A stretch of DNA of 64,000 bases from assembly GCF_025698545.1 (NCBI RefSeq), contig NC_068569.1, positions 11,284,001-11,348,000 of the forward strand, written 5' to 3'. The first letter of the stretch is position 1; each line of letters starts with the position of its first letter. Under the pieces are notes generated by a model, which did no database searches, had not been told where the DNA came from, and saw only the letters and a list, made by a program, of their open reading frames with translations. Shown here in pieces: positions 1 to 10,628 of this stretch. A program made the translations under genes and the position numbers. This DNA is from Gossypium raimondii (taxonomy: Eukaryota > Streptophyta > Magnoliopsida > Malvales > Malvaceae).

Positions 1-729
1 TATATATATATTTAAGTACTTTAATTTGTTTATATCATTTTAACTTAACTATCAATTCAATTATGAAATTATAAAAATGTCTTGAACTTAACTACTTAAG
101 ATCCAAATTAGTCATGAACTCTATTTATGCAGACACGTGTTTAAACTTTTATTATTTAACGTTTTAAATTTCTTATTTAACATAATAAAAGAAAAACCTA
201 ATGAATCAGCAACTTCGTTGGTGAAAAGGATCCAACCTTTTATCTTGCATATAATCTAAAAGAGTTTCCAAAATTTTAAAATGAAATTTCTTATGAATTG
301 AATCATGTAATTTAAGAAAATAATAATAAATATTTGTCGTAAACAAGATAAATTTCATTAACTTTAATATCAATCTTAATAATAATGTATTCAAATAAAA
401 GAAAATGACTAAATAATAATAAAATAATAACAACATACGGGAATCCAAAACTTAAAAGAAAAGAAAAGAATCCACTTGTTGAAGGTTCAAGCTTTGGATA
501 AGAATTTTGGAATTTATCCGTTCAGTTCCTTTTAACAATGATCGATTTTATATTATTTTAATTAAAATATATAGTTTTGAAATATAGAAACAAAAAATTT
601 GGATCAATTTTTTATAATCTATTATTAAAAATACAATATTTCATTTGTATTTAGATTTTTTATTTTCTATTTGTATACATATGTGATAAGATTTTTAGTA
701 TTATTTTAATAATTTATACTATTTATAAA
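1..729. other. AT-rich intergenic tract, no gene seen
   Basis: Very AT-rich sequence that opens in a short TA dinucleotide run. Open frames here are short, of low complexity and without recognisable domains. I see no gene or RNA. Confidence 0.6.
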
Positions 730-2596
730 GTCATTTATCGAGTTGATGTCACTCATCAACCGAGTCTTAACCCCGTTCGAGAAATCACGTTAATGTCCTA
801 ACCTATTGCTGCCCAGATTACAAATGGTGTCCCTCTCACATGACTTTTGGTTCCAAACTTCACTCTTCTACCCTGGAACCAACCTATGTTGCCCTCTATG
901 CCAAAGCCACGAGGAATTGGCTTCCCAACAGTCAAAGGCATAATATGACAAAGAAGATAATTGCCCTATTGAAGAAGGTGGGAGTTGGAATCCAATTCGA
1001 TGTTGGAGACTTGATCTTTACTAAGATATATCAACATGCTGAGAAGGTTTATAGTAAGCTTAGTTTCCTTATCCATCTCTCATATTTCAAATCATGTTTT
1101 TGCAAAATAACAAAATTGTTAAATCTACTAAGAAGTATAAGAAGCTACCTCCTAAGTTGAAGTTCTCATAGAAGTGATTAGAAGTAAAAATGCTCCCTTA
1201 GACCTTGGGAATGTGGAAGAGGAAGAAGCCTCTACTAAAGACACAATAGTGCTTGAAACCGTTGGCGTAAATATTGACACATTTTCTCGTTCTTCAAGCA
1301 TATCAACTGTTATTGTTCAAAGGATCCTCAATTTGCTTTCTGATGTGATTGCTGCCAATGAGAGATAGATCAAAGACCTCAAAGCTCGCAACAACAAACT
1401 ATTGGCCATGAAGCTAGATATTTTAGCCAGGCAATTTCAGTGATCCTTTTGCAATAATTGAACAAAAAGGGAGGAGTAATGTTGTGGTCGTATGGTGATG
1501 ATGGTGGTGGTGGTGGTGGTATGATGGTTTTTTGGGCAACAATAACCACAAACTTAGGGTTTCAATTCTCGTTAATTTGGTATGATGATTCTTCTTTTGT
1601 CTGTTCAAATGTTCACTCAGTCCAATAATCTCGTACACCTACCCTTACATGTTTTGGATCACATTAACAAGTTTGTACTTAATACTTATTTTAATAATTA
1701 AAGATTGTTTTTGCCAAGGGAGAGTTACTTAGAGGGAAATATGTGATTGTGATGTTTTATTTTCCCTGTATATGTATTGTTCAAAAATTGTCAAAGGGGA
1801 AGATTGTCGACACATTTGAAGGCAAGGTTAATTATGAGGCTGTTTCTGTGGCTGAAACAGTGGCCACAACTTCAGGCAATGTTTCATTGCCAAGCTTGCC
1901 TATTATTCAAAGTTAACAGATTTTAGAAAAAAAAAAGTATTGAACTACATGTTGTGGAATTATTTGGAAAAATTAGAACCCCTAACATGAAGACCAATTG
2001 AGTTGAAATTGAAGACTTGAAAATTGATTTCTTGCGGATTAAGTTAAGTCACTTGCTGAACTAGTAAAATCACTTTTTATAGTTGAAAACATTGGATCAC
2101 ATCAGGACTCTTATGAAAATATTATCTTATGCTGATTTTAGCTTTACTTTATAGAAAATTGATTAGATTATAACTCTTTTGTAAGTAAAACTTTAGTAGT
2201 ATATAAACTTAAGTTTTGTTTAGGTTGATGTGAATATAGAGAGTAACCAAGAGACCTAAAATTTGAGAGAGCACAAATTTATTCAAGTTAGGAACGCATA
2301 TGTGCGTATTGTTTTTGTAAGCAACCAAGAGTCTCTTGAGTTGCAAAACTAAGCTTTCGAGGGGGAAGCTTAGTGGGAGATTGGTCTAGTCTTTATACAA
2401 TGGTGAAGTCGCTAAGTTTAGACCGTGTTAAAACTTAAATAATTGATTATACTAAGAGAAAGATAGTGAATCATTGTTCTGGGTAAGGCCCTGCAAATGT
2501 AAATTGAGGTTAAATTGCATAAGGAATCTCAGTGTTCATCTTTATCTTTTACACACTTTTGATTTTGTGATTGAAACTGTGGTCACAGTTTCAAGC
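730..2596 (+). mobile_element. Fossil end of a SIRE-type Ty1/copia retrotransposon (env-like ORF remnant plus probable 3' LTR)
   Basis: The segment around 840-1440 encodes remnants resembling the envelope-like ORF that follows pol in plant SIRE/Maximus elements, for example ATRNWLPNSQRH followed by FDVGDLIF and QHAEK. Near 1790 there is a purine-rich AAAGGGGAAGATTGT stretch like the polypurine tract of this lineage. A probable LTR follows, from TGTCGACACA near 1804 to about 2596, and carries a GAAACTGTGGTCACAGTTTC near-palindrome at its end. The element is broken, with several interruptions, and only its 3' part is in this stretch. The family call rests on remembered similarity. Athila-type env-like ORFs share some of this motif and are the main alternative. 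Confidence 0.5.
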
Positions 2597-3639
2597 ATTA
2601 TTTTAGCCCATAGTTTCTATTTTGCAAAATAAGCACCCTCATTTCTATATCAACCAATTAAATTCTACAAAAAAAAAAAAACAAAATCTTTTCATCATAC
2701 GGCAGTTGTAATTCAATATTTGTTATCATCCGACCCGATTATATATTATCCGTAATCAACATCTTATTTTTCTTATCCTTATTGCTAATTGATATTATTT
2801 TCTCAACAAAACAATATTTTCCTTCTTCATGTCGAAAGAAAGAGTTCAGCCACTGAACACAAGTTGTTTCAATTCTTTATTATTAATTAACAGACTAGTC
2901 ATAATGAGGAGTGACCTTTCAAAAGGCTTAATAGCCATGAAGTCTTCCTCTTCGTTGATCTACCACGGGTAGATTATCCTTTCAAGTAACTTAATCCAAT
3001 TAACAACCTTAATTAAAAAGTTGAAAGGAATAGTTTGAGCAAAGCTTGTTACCTAATGCTTCACTTTAACAAAAGAAGTATTGTTAATATTGGTTAAAGA
3101 AAAAAGTACATAACCAATACGTGACCCATATTTTATTCTTGATTAATGATACAATGAATTAAAACCCAAGTTGCAGCAAAGAAATGACCAATCGACAGCT
3201 AAAGAAATGACTTCATCAATTTGTTTTTTAGTGTTTTAGGTAGGACCAGACCAGGGTGGGTTATCGCTTTTGGAGCTGTCTCTTGGCATGACGACATGAT
3301 TAGTATTCCCTTTGATCTTATCTAACATCTGGATGGATAAGACTGCTGAATCTTCTTCACATGTCAAACTACGGGTTTTAGTTTATTTCTTCAAGTTTTC
3401 GTTCCCATTGTTGCTTCCATAAATATGAATTTTATTAAATGAGTGCACTCTAAATATTTTTAAGCTTTTGATTCAGTTTAGTATCAACCAATTAACCGAC
3501 ACAAATTCAGAGCTCAAAACTATTTTTTCTATAAATTATTAATTATAGAGTATTTGTGTTGTTTAATGTATCCCATTTTTCTTATAGAAGATTAAATAGT
3601 TTCAAACACAACTTTTAAAACTAGTATTCATTTAAATTT
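2597..3639. other. Intergenic, no gene seen
   Basis: AT-rich sequence without a supported ORF or recognised repeat end. Confidence 0.5.
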
Positions 3640-3960
3640 AAAATTATATATTTTACAAACTTTTTCGACAATATAGTTTAATTATAAATAATCACTCAAC
3701 TATTAAAACTTTTATTTTAGACACTTAAAATAAAATTTTATAATTTAAACACACATTATATAATTTAATTATTTTGATCACTTTTATTAAAATCACAAAT
3801 GGTAAATTGACGTGACTATTAAAGAAAATCGGTGTAGTAACAAATTTAGTTCTAAACTTTTACATATTATATCAATTTAATCGTAATTTTAAAAATTAAT
3901 TTTAAAATTTAATCCTAATTCTAAAACTTCAAATATATATATAAAATAAATAAATATTAA
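3640..3960. repeat. One arm of an AT-rich MITE family (same family as 23.5 kb)
   Basis: The phrases 'actattaaaacttttattttagacac', 'cacattatataat', 'aaatcacaaa' and 'cttttacatattatat' occur in the same order as in the left arm of the inverted-repeat element at 23530. I could not find the partner arm on the other side, so this is a half copy or a deleted element. Confidence 0.45.
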
Positions 3961-3962
3961 TA

Positions 3963-4247
3963 TTAAATAAAAAAAAGTTGCCATGCGTTGCTAAATATAT
4001 ACCCGCTTGACTGATTAAACCAAGCTCTAGAATTTGCATTCAACTTGTTTTCTTCAAACTCTTTTACAGTAATTGGGCAAAAGGATCGGCCGTCAGGCGG
4101 CTTTGCAACACCAAAGTATTGATATATACGAGGAAAATATCTACTTAAACAGACAAAAATGCATGGTATGATGCAACTTTCGTTGCTGTTTTCAAAGCGA
4201 TTTCCCCAAGTCCAATTGATGAGAAGCGGAAAACTACACCATTCCAA
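3963..4247 (-). other. Unassigned 94-codon open frame in a less AT-rich island
   Basis: This frame stands out by base composition from the AT-rich DNA around it and includes the stretch FGVAKPPDGRSFCPITVKEF. I do not recognise a family. There is no signal peptide, membrane segment or repeat, and no clear splice context. It could be an exon remnant of a decayed gene or transposon, or chance. Confidence 0.15.
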
Positions 4248-4309
4248 GCCTTTTCACTGATGTTTATTTGATAAATTTGAATTTATATTTATTGGATGCA
4301 TTTTTTAAT

Positions 4310-5110
4310 AAAAGGCTTAAATCATAAATTAGACTTTTTTCTTCTTTTTTGGGTTAAAATTACGATATTTATTGTCAATCTATTTTTTTTTGTCACAAGT
4401 AGCACTTAAACTAATTTTTTCAAGTTGATACATTTGTTAGTTCAATTGTTAATCAGACCGTTAAATCTATTTTAAAAATGTTTTAACTCACAAATTAGTA
4501 CCTAGATTATATTTTTTTTTCCCAAGTTGGTACTTTAATTATTCTTCCATTATTCATTTTTCATCAAAATGTTATATCGTTGAGAAAAATTCTTGCCTAA
4601 CTGATTGACTTGCGAACTAGTGTAGACTGATTGAACCAAACTTAAAAAATCAGTTGAACCGATTTTTCTATTTTTTTTAAATATTTATTTTTATTTTTAT
4701 GAATTTTTATATAATTTATTTGATTAAATTGAGTGAATAGATCAAGTCAGGAATTGGTGGCCTGACTGGTTTGACCATCAGTCTAGTTTTGAAGAAAGAA
4801 AAAAAGAATATATCTAAGAGAAAATAATATTTTTTGTCTTGTTTGCTACATGTCAATTTTTATTTGATTATTTTTTTTAAAAAAAGTCTTATAAGTAACA
4901 ATCGATTGAATTAATAAAAGTATCAATTTGGAAAAAAATATAATTTAGGTACCAATTATGATAAAAAGATTTAGGTACCAAAATAAGAAAAAATATATAA
5001 TTTAAATATCAGTTTATTGGTTAATCTTTTTTAAAAGGAATAGATTTAATTAACGAAAATACCGACTTAAAGAAAAAAAAAAGTAATCTAGGTATCATTT
5101 GAAAAAGAAT
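4310..5110. repeat. Degenerate inverted-repeat MITE-like region
   Basis: The segment near 4490-4560 (AATTAGTACCTAGATTATATTTTT, then a GTTGGTACTTT-like phrase) recurs in reverse complement near 4905-4980. The middle carries 'gattgaacc...ggttgaacc'-like wording also seen at 39.3 and 47.0 kb, so all three may be copies of one non-autonomous family. The ends are too worn to define. Confidence 0.35.
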
Positions 5111-6339
5111 AGATATGAAGATTAGAAAAATAGCCAATCGCTTGGATTTGGCCCAATTTAGATGTAAAGTGATATGGTGGATTCAATTATTTACGTTCCA
5201 AGAGGCATTCAATCATTGGGATATTGGAGCAATGTAGGCTCTGCATGGGCTTGGTTTTACATTAAGCAGCCTACTTTATAACTATAATGCTAAGTCTGGT
5301 TCAAAATCTTCCCCATCCATTGTTATTGTGAAAATGGAATTGAAGGGTGAAAACTCAGACATCACGATTACAGATTATGATTTTTATAAAATTTAAATTT
5401 CTAAATTAACGGATGTGAGTGTGGACCTTGTTTTGTACTTGTTGACTGTTTCATGCATCCGGTCATGGTTATACCTCCACCATCTAAGCTGATCGGTTTC
5501 TATTTTGATAGGTCTCACCATTCATTAGTGTATTTGAGTTGCATCAGTGTAATTTTTTCATTTTAATGGTATATAGAATTATGATGTTTCTAAAAGCCCG
5601 ATTGCGTTAAGAACATCCTCTGAACTATGTGAGCTTTTAGAAAGGCAGCCTAATAGATCGTGCAGCCAATTTAACACCATGGATTTTGACAAATTCAACA
5701 ACACACCTTATTACTTTGTTTAAAGAAGAAGAAGAAACACTCTTCCCCAAGTAATTGGTTTTGATCTTCCTATATTTGGCAAATACACTTGCTTGTTTCC
5801 ACATTTTTGGTTTGCTCCATGCGTGCCACTAATGCATAACATTTAAAACAGAAAATTTCCCAAATAGTTCAACTGCAATGCTTTCTAATTTCAATTGATA
5901 ATGATTGAAATATGATGAGCAGCTAAAGGCGGTGTCAGTTTGAGAAGGATGTTTCGTTTTTGCTCATCATCTTCTTTGGTTTCAAATTACACCCCCACCA
6001 ATACCTGCAGACAAACCTATATGCTCAAAACCACCCACATGATTTTTGTCTTAACCATTGTCATTGTTATGATGGCCTTTCTGTAGAGCGGTTAAAATTT
6101 ACATGCATTATATTACTTTTGACCGGCAACAGTACATGACAATTACCTACCTAGACACACCTTCCCCCACTTCCCACGTGCATTCACCAACGTAAGCAAT
6201 ACACAAATTTACATCAAACTAAAAAACTGAATTGAGTCCCAAATATGAAAAAAGAAGGAAACTTCTTTCATACACTATCCTCGGCATCTTCTCAAGACAC
6301 GATTTCTACAAAACATTCTTTCTTCTGGATCGACAATAA

Positions 6340-6340
<1 letters not shown>
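5111..6340. other. Intergenic, no gene seen
   Basis: No supported reading frame. The right end probably includes the 3' flank of the subtilase gene, which runs toward lower coordinates. Confidence 0.5.

Positions 6341-6341
<1 letters not shown>

Positions 6342-6374
<33 letters not shown>
6342..6374. repeat. (AT)n microsatellite
   Basis: Uninterrupted AT dinucleotide run of about 33 bases, roughly 160 bases past the stop codon of the subtilase gene. It probably lies in the 3' UTR or just beyond it and is likely length-polymorphic. Confidence 0.9.
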
Positions 6375-6377
<3 letters not shown>

Positions 6378-6531
6378 CCTGCACCGTCCAGTAGACTGTG
6401 CAGATTATAACTTCTCCTTTGCATTACATGCAAGCACCACCCGTTTTGTGATAAGGCAAAAGACAGCAGTCTCATTACATATTTATATAGAGAGAGTTCT
6501 ATAGAAGGAAAACGGCAGCACAATCTCATTA

Positions 6532-8850
6532 CTATAGAGGTTGCTGCATTGTCACGACTATGGGACTAGTGACATTGTGCTTCCCATCAGACCACACAAT
6601 TGAACCGCTTTTCATGTTAGTGCTTCCAGGAGCGAGCTTCACTGCCGTGGCCTCCACTCTTACAAGGAAATTCAATTTCTGGCCTCCCCTCCTAAAAACA
6701 AGTTGCTTTGGTTCTACCGTCACCAGTGTGCCACTAGGTGGCCTAACTGTAACTTTGTACACTGAATTTGGGTCCCCAACATTAGTCACTTGCCTAATGA
6801 AATGTGTCGACATCGTGTGCTTGCCATATTGTTGGAAAACAGCAGAAAATGATGGGTAATTAAGATTCCCAACATGGCCAGCTCTTTTTGCCCCACTGCA
6901 ATCTGCATTCCTCCTGGTGATCACTTGAATGTTGTTAATCGTATAGTTTGAATTGCACAAGAAGTCCACGTAATTCATCGGAGTTACATCGTAAACCAGA
7001 CCAGGATTCATAGCCTTTGTGGGGTGAACATGACCTGATCCAAAATCCAAAACTGTTGAAGTATTCCCGTTGGATTCATCAACCATAGTTTCCCCACGGT
7101 TATCAACTGTGTAAGCAGTGGTCATGAGGGCAGACTTAATGGCTGCAGGGCTCCAATCAGGATGAGCTGCCTTCAACAAAGCAGCCAATCCTGAAACATG
7201 AGGGCAAGCCATTGAAGTGCCTGAAAGAATATTAAACTCTGTCCTTCGGTTATCTGATGGAATCCCAGCAGGACCAACTTTATCAGGCCAGGCAGCAAGG
7301 ATGTTCAATCCAGGAGCAATCACATCAGGCTTTAAAATTTCTGGGGTCTCGGGATTAGGCCCTCGAGCTGAAAATGAGGCCACAACAGGAGCTGGCCTCA
7401 CACCTAACCGAGTCCCTTTAAAGAGAATAGTGGCAGTGGCTGATGATTTGGACTTCGATGCGGAATCAATGTATTGTCTAATCTCATCTGCATTTGATGC
7501 ACCAACAGCAGTAGCTGGCAACACATGGCAATCGACAACTAGGCCTTCACCGTCGAAAACCCCATTAGCCAAAATCATTCCAACCCCTCCAGCTTTCTTT
7601 ACAACTTCCCCTTTGGCAGCCCTGGAATTAATCCCTCTATCACACAAAACGATTTTGCCTTTCACAAAGTCGGGATCCAAAGAACCTTCCAAACACAAAG
7701 AAGAAGAATACCCACCACCACCACCGGATCCGGCATAAACCAACGGGTACATCCGACCCGGAGACAAGCCCCGCCCATTGTAAACCCCGGCTCCAGTCAC
7801 AACTTTCCCATTTCCAAGCTTAACATCAGCAGGAAAATCCCGATCAATCGTCCCAGCACCAACGGTAGCCACCCATGGAGCCACATTGGTAACAGTCAGT
7901 CCACCAGGACCTCCATTGCCAGCAGAGGCCGACACAAAAATCCCTTTCTCAGCAGCACCGTAAGCACCAATCGCAATGGCGTCAAGATAATAAGGCACCA
8001 CAGCACCACCAACACTCAACGAAATCACATCAACGCCATCAGCCACGGCGGAATCAAAGGCGGCGAGAATATCAGAGTCATAACAACCAGCATTCCAGCA
8101 TACTTTGTAAGCTGCAAGCCTTGCCTTAGGTGCCATCCCTGCAGCCACTCCTTTAGCATAACCTAATGTAGAAGCTGGAAACACATACCTTCCAGCGGCA
8201 ATGGAAGCAGTGTGGGTCCCGTGGCCGTCCGAGTCTCGTGGGGAACGAAACTCCGAGGTCTCATTCATTTTGCCGTTACTTGCTTCGTAACCACTGCAAA
8301 AATACCTTGCTCCAATAAGCTTTTTATTACAAGAATTGGAGCCGAAATCATTTGTCGTAACACATTGGCCTTTCCATTTAGAATTAATAGGACCCAAGTT
8401 ACGGTCGTTGAAGCTTTGACGCTCGGGCCAAATACCCGTGTCGATGACTCCGATAACAAGATCCGACCCAAAGTCGGATTCTTTCAAAAGGCCAGCACTG
8501 TCGGTGGTTTTGAGACCTAAGAAGAGAGGAGAACGCGTGGTTTGCAAGTGCCGGACTTGTTCGGGTATGACGGCGATGAAATGGGGAAGCGTTTGAAGCT
8601 TGAGGGCTTCAGTCGGCGAAAGCTTAGCCGAGAAACCGTGGAAAACGCTGTCGTAGACGTGAAGAAGTTGGATAGGAGTTGATGGGGAGAGAACAGAGGA
8701 AAGTGAAGATTCATACCAGTGCTTGTGAGTGGTGAAAACGGAAGGCTTGGCTTCGTTTTGGACTCTAACGATGAAAGTTTTCTGATCCACTCTGGAAGCT
8801 GAAGAAGCTAAAGAGAGAAGCGAAAGGAAAAAGAAAAGAAAGAACCCCAT
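6532..8850 (-). CDS. SBT1.5: Subtilisin-like serine protease, SBT1.5 type (S8 family)
   Basis: Intronless 772-residue pre-pro-protease expected to be secreted to the apoplast. Residues 1-19 form a signal peptide (MGFFLFFFLSLLSLASSAS). An I9 inhibitor pro-domain follows (about 25-103, with TFIVRV and HGFSAKLSP). The S8 catalytic domain has Asp137 (GVIDTG), His210 (DGHGTH), oxyanion Asn312 (SAGNGG) and Ser546 (SGTSMACPH). A protease-associated insert lies at about 360-470, and a C-terminal Fn3-like domain (about 683-772) ends in VVTMQQPL. Length and wording match Arabidopsis At3g14240 almost throughout, including EFRSPRDSDGHGTHTAS, so the ortholog call is strong. The ATG at 8850 is chosen because the signal peptide starts there. 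All catalytic residues are intact. The substrate is unknown. Confidence 0.95.
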   Translation of the reverse strand: MGFFLFFFLSLLSLASSASRVDQKTFIVRVQNEAKPSVFTTHKHWYESSLSSVLSPSTPIQLLHVYDSVFHGFSAKLSPTEALKLQTLPHFIAVIPEQVRHLQTTRSPLFLGLKTTDSAGLLKESDFGSDLVIGVIDTGIWPERQSFNDRNLGPINSKWKGQCVTTNDFGSNSCNKKLIGARYFCSGYEASNGKMNETSEFRSPRDSDGHGTHTASIAAGRYVFPASTLGYAKGVAAGMAPKARLAAYKVCWNAGCYDSDILAAFDSAVADGVDVISLSVGGAVVPYYLDAIAIGAYGAAEKGIFVSASAGNGGPGGLTVTNVAPWVATVGAGTIDRDFPADVKLGNGKVVTGAGVYNGRGLSPGRMYPLVYAGSGGGGGYSSSLCLEGSLDPDFVKGKIVLCDRGINSRAAKGEVVKKAGGVGMILANGVFDGEGLVVDCHVLPATAVGASNADEIRQYIDSASKSKSSATATILFKGTRLGVRPAPVVASFSARGPNPETPEILKPDVIAPGLNILAAWPDKVGPAGIPSDNRRTEFNILSGTSMACPHVSGLAALLKAAHPDWSPAAIKSALMTTAYTVDNRGETMVDESNGNTSTVLDFGSGHVHPTKAMNPGLVYDVTPMNYVDFLCNSNYTINNIQVITRRNADCSGAKRAGHVGNLNYPSFSAVFQQYGKHTMSTHFIRQVTNVGDPNSVYKVTVRPPSGTLVTVEPKQLVFRRGGQKLNFLVRVEATAVKLAPGSTNMKSGSIVWSDGKHNVTSPIVVTMQQPL

Positions 8851-10200
8851 TTGGTGGGCGAAAGGTTGGAGCTTTGAGACCGTCCGTTAATGGAGAAGTG
8901 GGGAGAGTGAGGGAGGACCAAAAACTTACATAAAAAGGAGAGAGATTTGAACTGTGTGGCCGTTACTATGCAGAGTCCAGTAGGGCAAGCAGTGAGTAGA
9001 AGGAGAAACAGTAATGGAGGTGGGGTTTGGCTTTGCTGTGCTGTGGTGCTATGGTTGTTTTGTCGGTAAACTTCGACATTCCAATGTCCTTACTACAAAA
9101 ACAATGACAAATCTTCGTAATGCCATAGACGTTTTGAGATAAATCCGACAAAATTTTATTGATTTCTTGCCAAGAAAAATAAATTAATTTCATTATTTTC
9201 TATCACTATATTTTATTCAAATTCTTATTAAATAAGTCTAATTGGTTGTATTTTCTGAAAAAGAAATTAAAATCAGATACAAATAAAAATGCAATTAATA
9301 ATGTTGCATTGTATTAAGATTTAAGAATGACCCGCATTTTACATGTCATCATATACTATGTTAACGTGACTTCACAGTCCCCTTATATTTCACCCACCTT
9401 GCTTGCTTGGTATTACTTAACTTTCAATATAAAATATTCAAATTTTCTTCATAATTTTTATTTAGTAACGAAAACACAAGTTTGGTCCGTGACACTAGGT
9501 AGGTAAACTAATATATAATGTTAATTAATACCATTTCTAAAACCCTTTTTCTTTTTTTCTTCACTTTTGTTTTTCCCAACCGCGGTCTTAGTCCCCGTTA
9601 CCTATTACTCGTCTTTTTCTTCCACCAATTCTTTCTTTCTTTCTTTTTTTCATTCACTTCATGTGATTTTTCTCTTTTCGTTTTACAATTCTATTTTGTA
9701 GATATATTTACTGTCTTCACAAATTGTAATAGATAAATGATGATGTCTGTCATCATTGATTACCAATAATTTCTCTTGGAAAGCTCTCCGTCCATCTCAT
9801 AATATGTTTCTGTTTTAAGAATATTTTAGAATAATAAATGATTTCATAAGTCAGTTTTGACTCATGTTTTCTTAAATTTTATATTTTTAAAATTTTTCAT
9901 TGTTTAATAAATATTTATTTTTAGAAGCTTTTGTCTGCTCATGTAGCACGTTTCTTAATCTTGCTTATGCATGTAGTCTTCTTTTTACAAATGATTTTAG
10001 GATGGTTTTGTCGTTGTCCTTTCCAGTTTAGTAGATGCTCGGTTCTTTTGCTGTTTCTTTCCACCATCTTGAACCATTTGAGGTTGATTTTCTTATCGTA
10101 TTAAATGCTTGCAATCACTCTAAATATATCGTGCTTGAGTTGTGACAAAACCAATTATCAACGTGTTATAATATTCATTTAATTTTGAGACTGAAGCAAC
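8851..10200. other. Intergenic / upstream of the subtilase
   Basis: Contains the presumed promoter and 5' UTR of the subtilase (first few hundred bases). I see no clear TATA box. The remainder is AT-rich with short, low-complexity frames and no supported gene. Confidence 0.5.
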
Positions 10201-10628
10201 TGTCACGGACTTAGAGCTTTCCCACGCGATCCGTGCGGCCTTAGGCAGATTCTCTGCTTAAAACGCCTAAGTCAGCCTAACTTGCAAAGAAAAAGGATTC
10301 AACAGCAAAAACGCCCAAGTCAACTTAACTCACAACAATAAAGGATTCAATAGAATTCCCTTAAGATTTTCGCTAAGAACAGCAGAAGAATGAAGTAAGA
10401 ACGAGCCTTGAAAGATGAACAAAAGCAAGAACACTTGAGAGAAAAGTTTGAGGGAATACTCTCAAAATTCTTATTAATAACTGAGTGAGTTGCAATGAGT
10501 AAAGAGGTCTCTATTTATAGTTGAGCCTCAAAGTACATCAAAGGCTATAATTAAAAGCTGTATACAATTAGAACTCTAAGACATAATTAGAAGCTGTATA
10601 CAATTAGAACTCTAAGATTAAATAATCA
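10201..10628 (-). repeat. LTR of the chromovirus fossil
   Basis: Starts TGTCACGG and ends AATCA on the plus strand, giving TG...CA ends. It adjoins a pyrimidine-rich run (TCTTCTTGGGTCTCTTCCC) that would be the polypurine tract on the element strand. A 36-base unit is tandemly duplicated inside it (10547-10582 and 10583-10618), differing at two positions. Confidence 0.65.

Noticed and set aside
206-448. 80-codon frame rich in Leu, Tyr and Phe
   Set aside because: Low-complexity reading of AT-rich DNA with no family resemblance or gene context.
840-1368. Two adjacent frames that could be read as a host gene
   Set aside because: The wording resembles the env-like ORF of SIRE-type elements and an LTR-like sequence follows, so it is treated as a transposon fossil.
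7217-7738. 173-codon frame on the plus strand
   Set aside because: It lies opposite the catalytic domain of the subtilase and has no family resemblance; it is the antisense shadow of a GC-richer gene.
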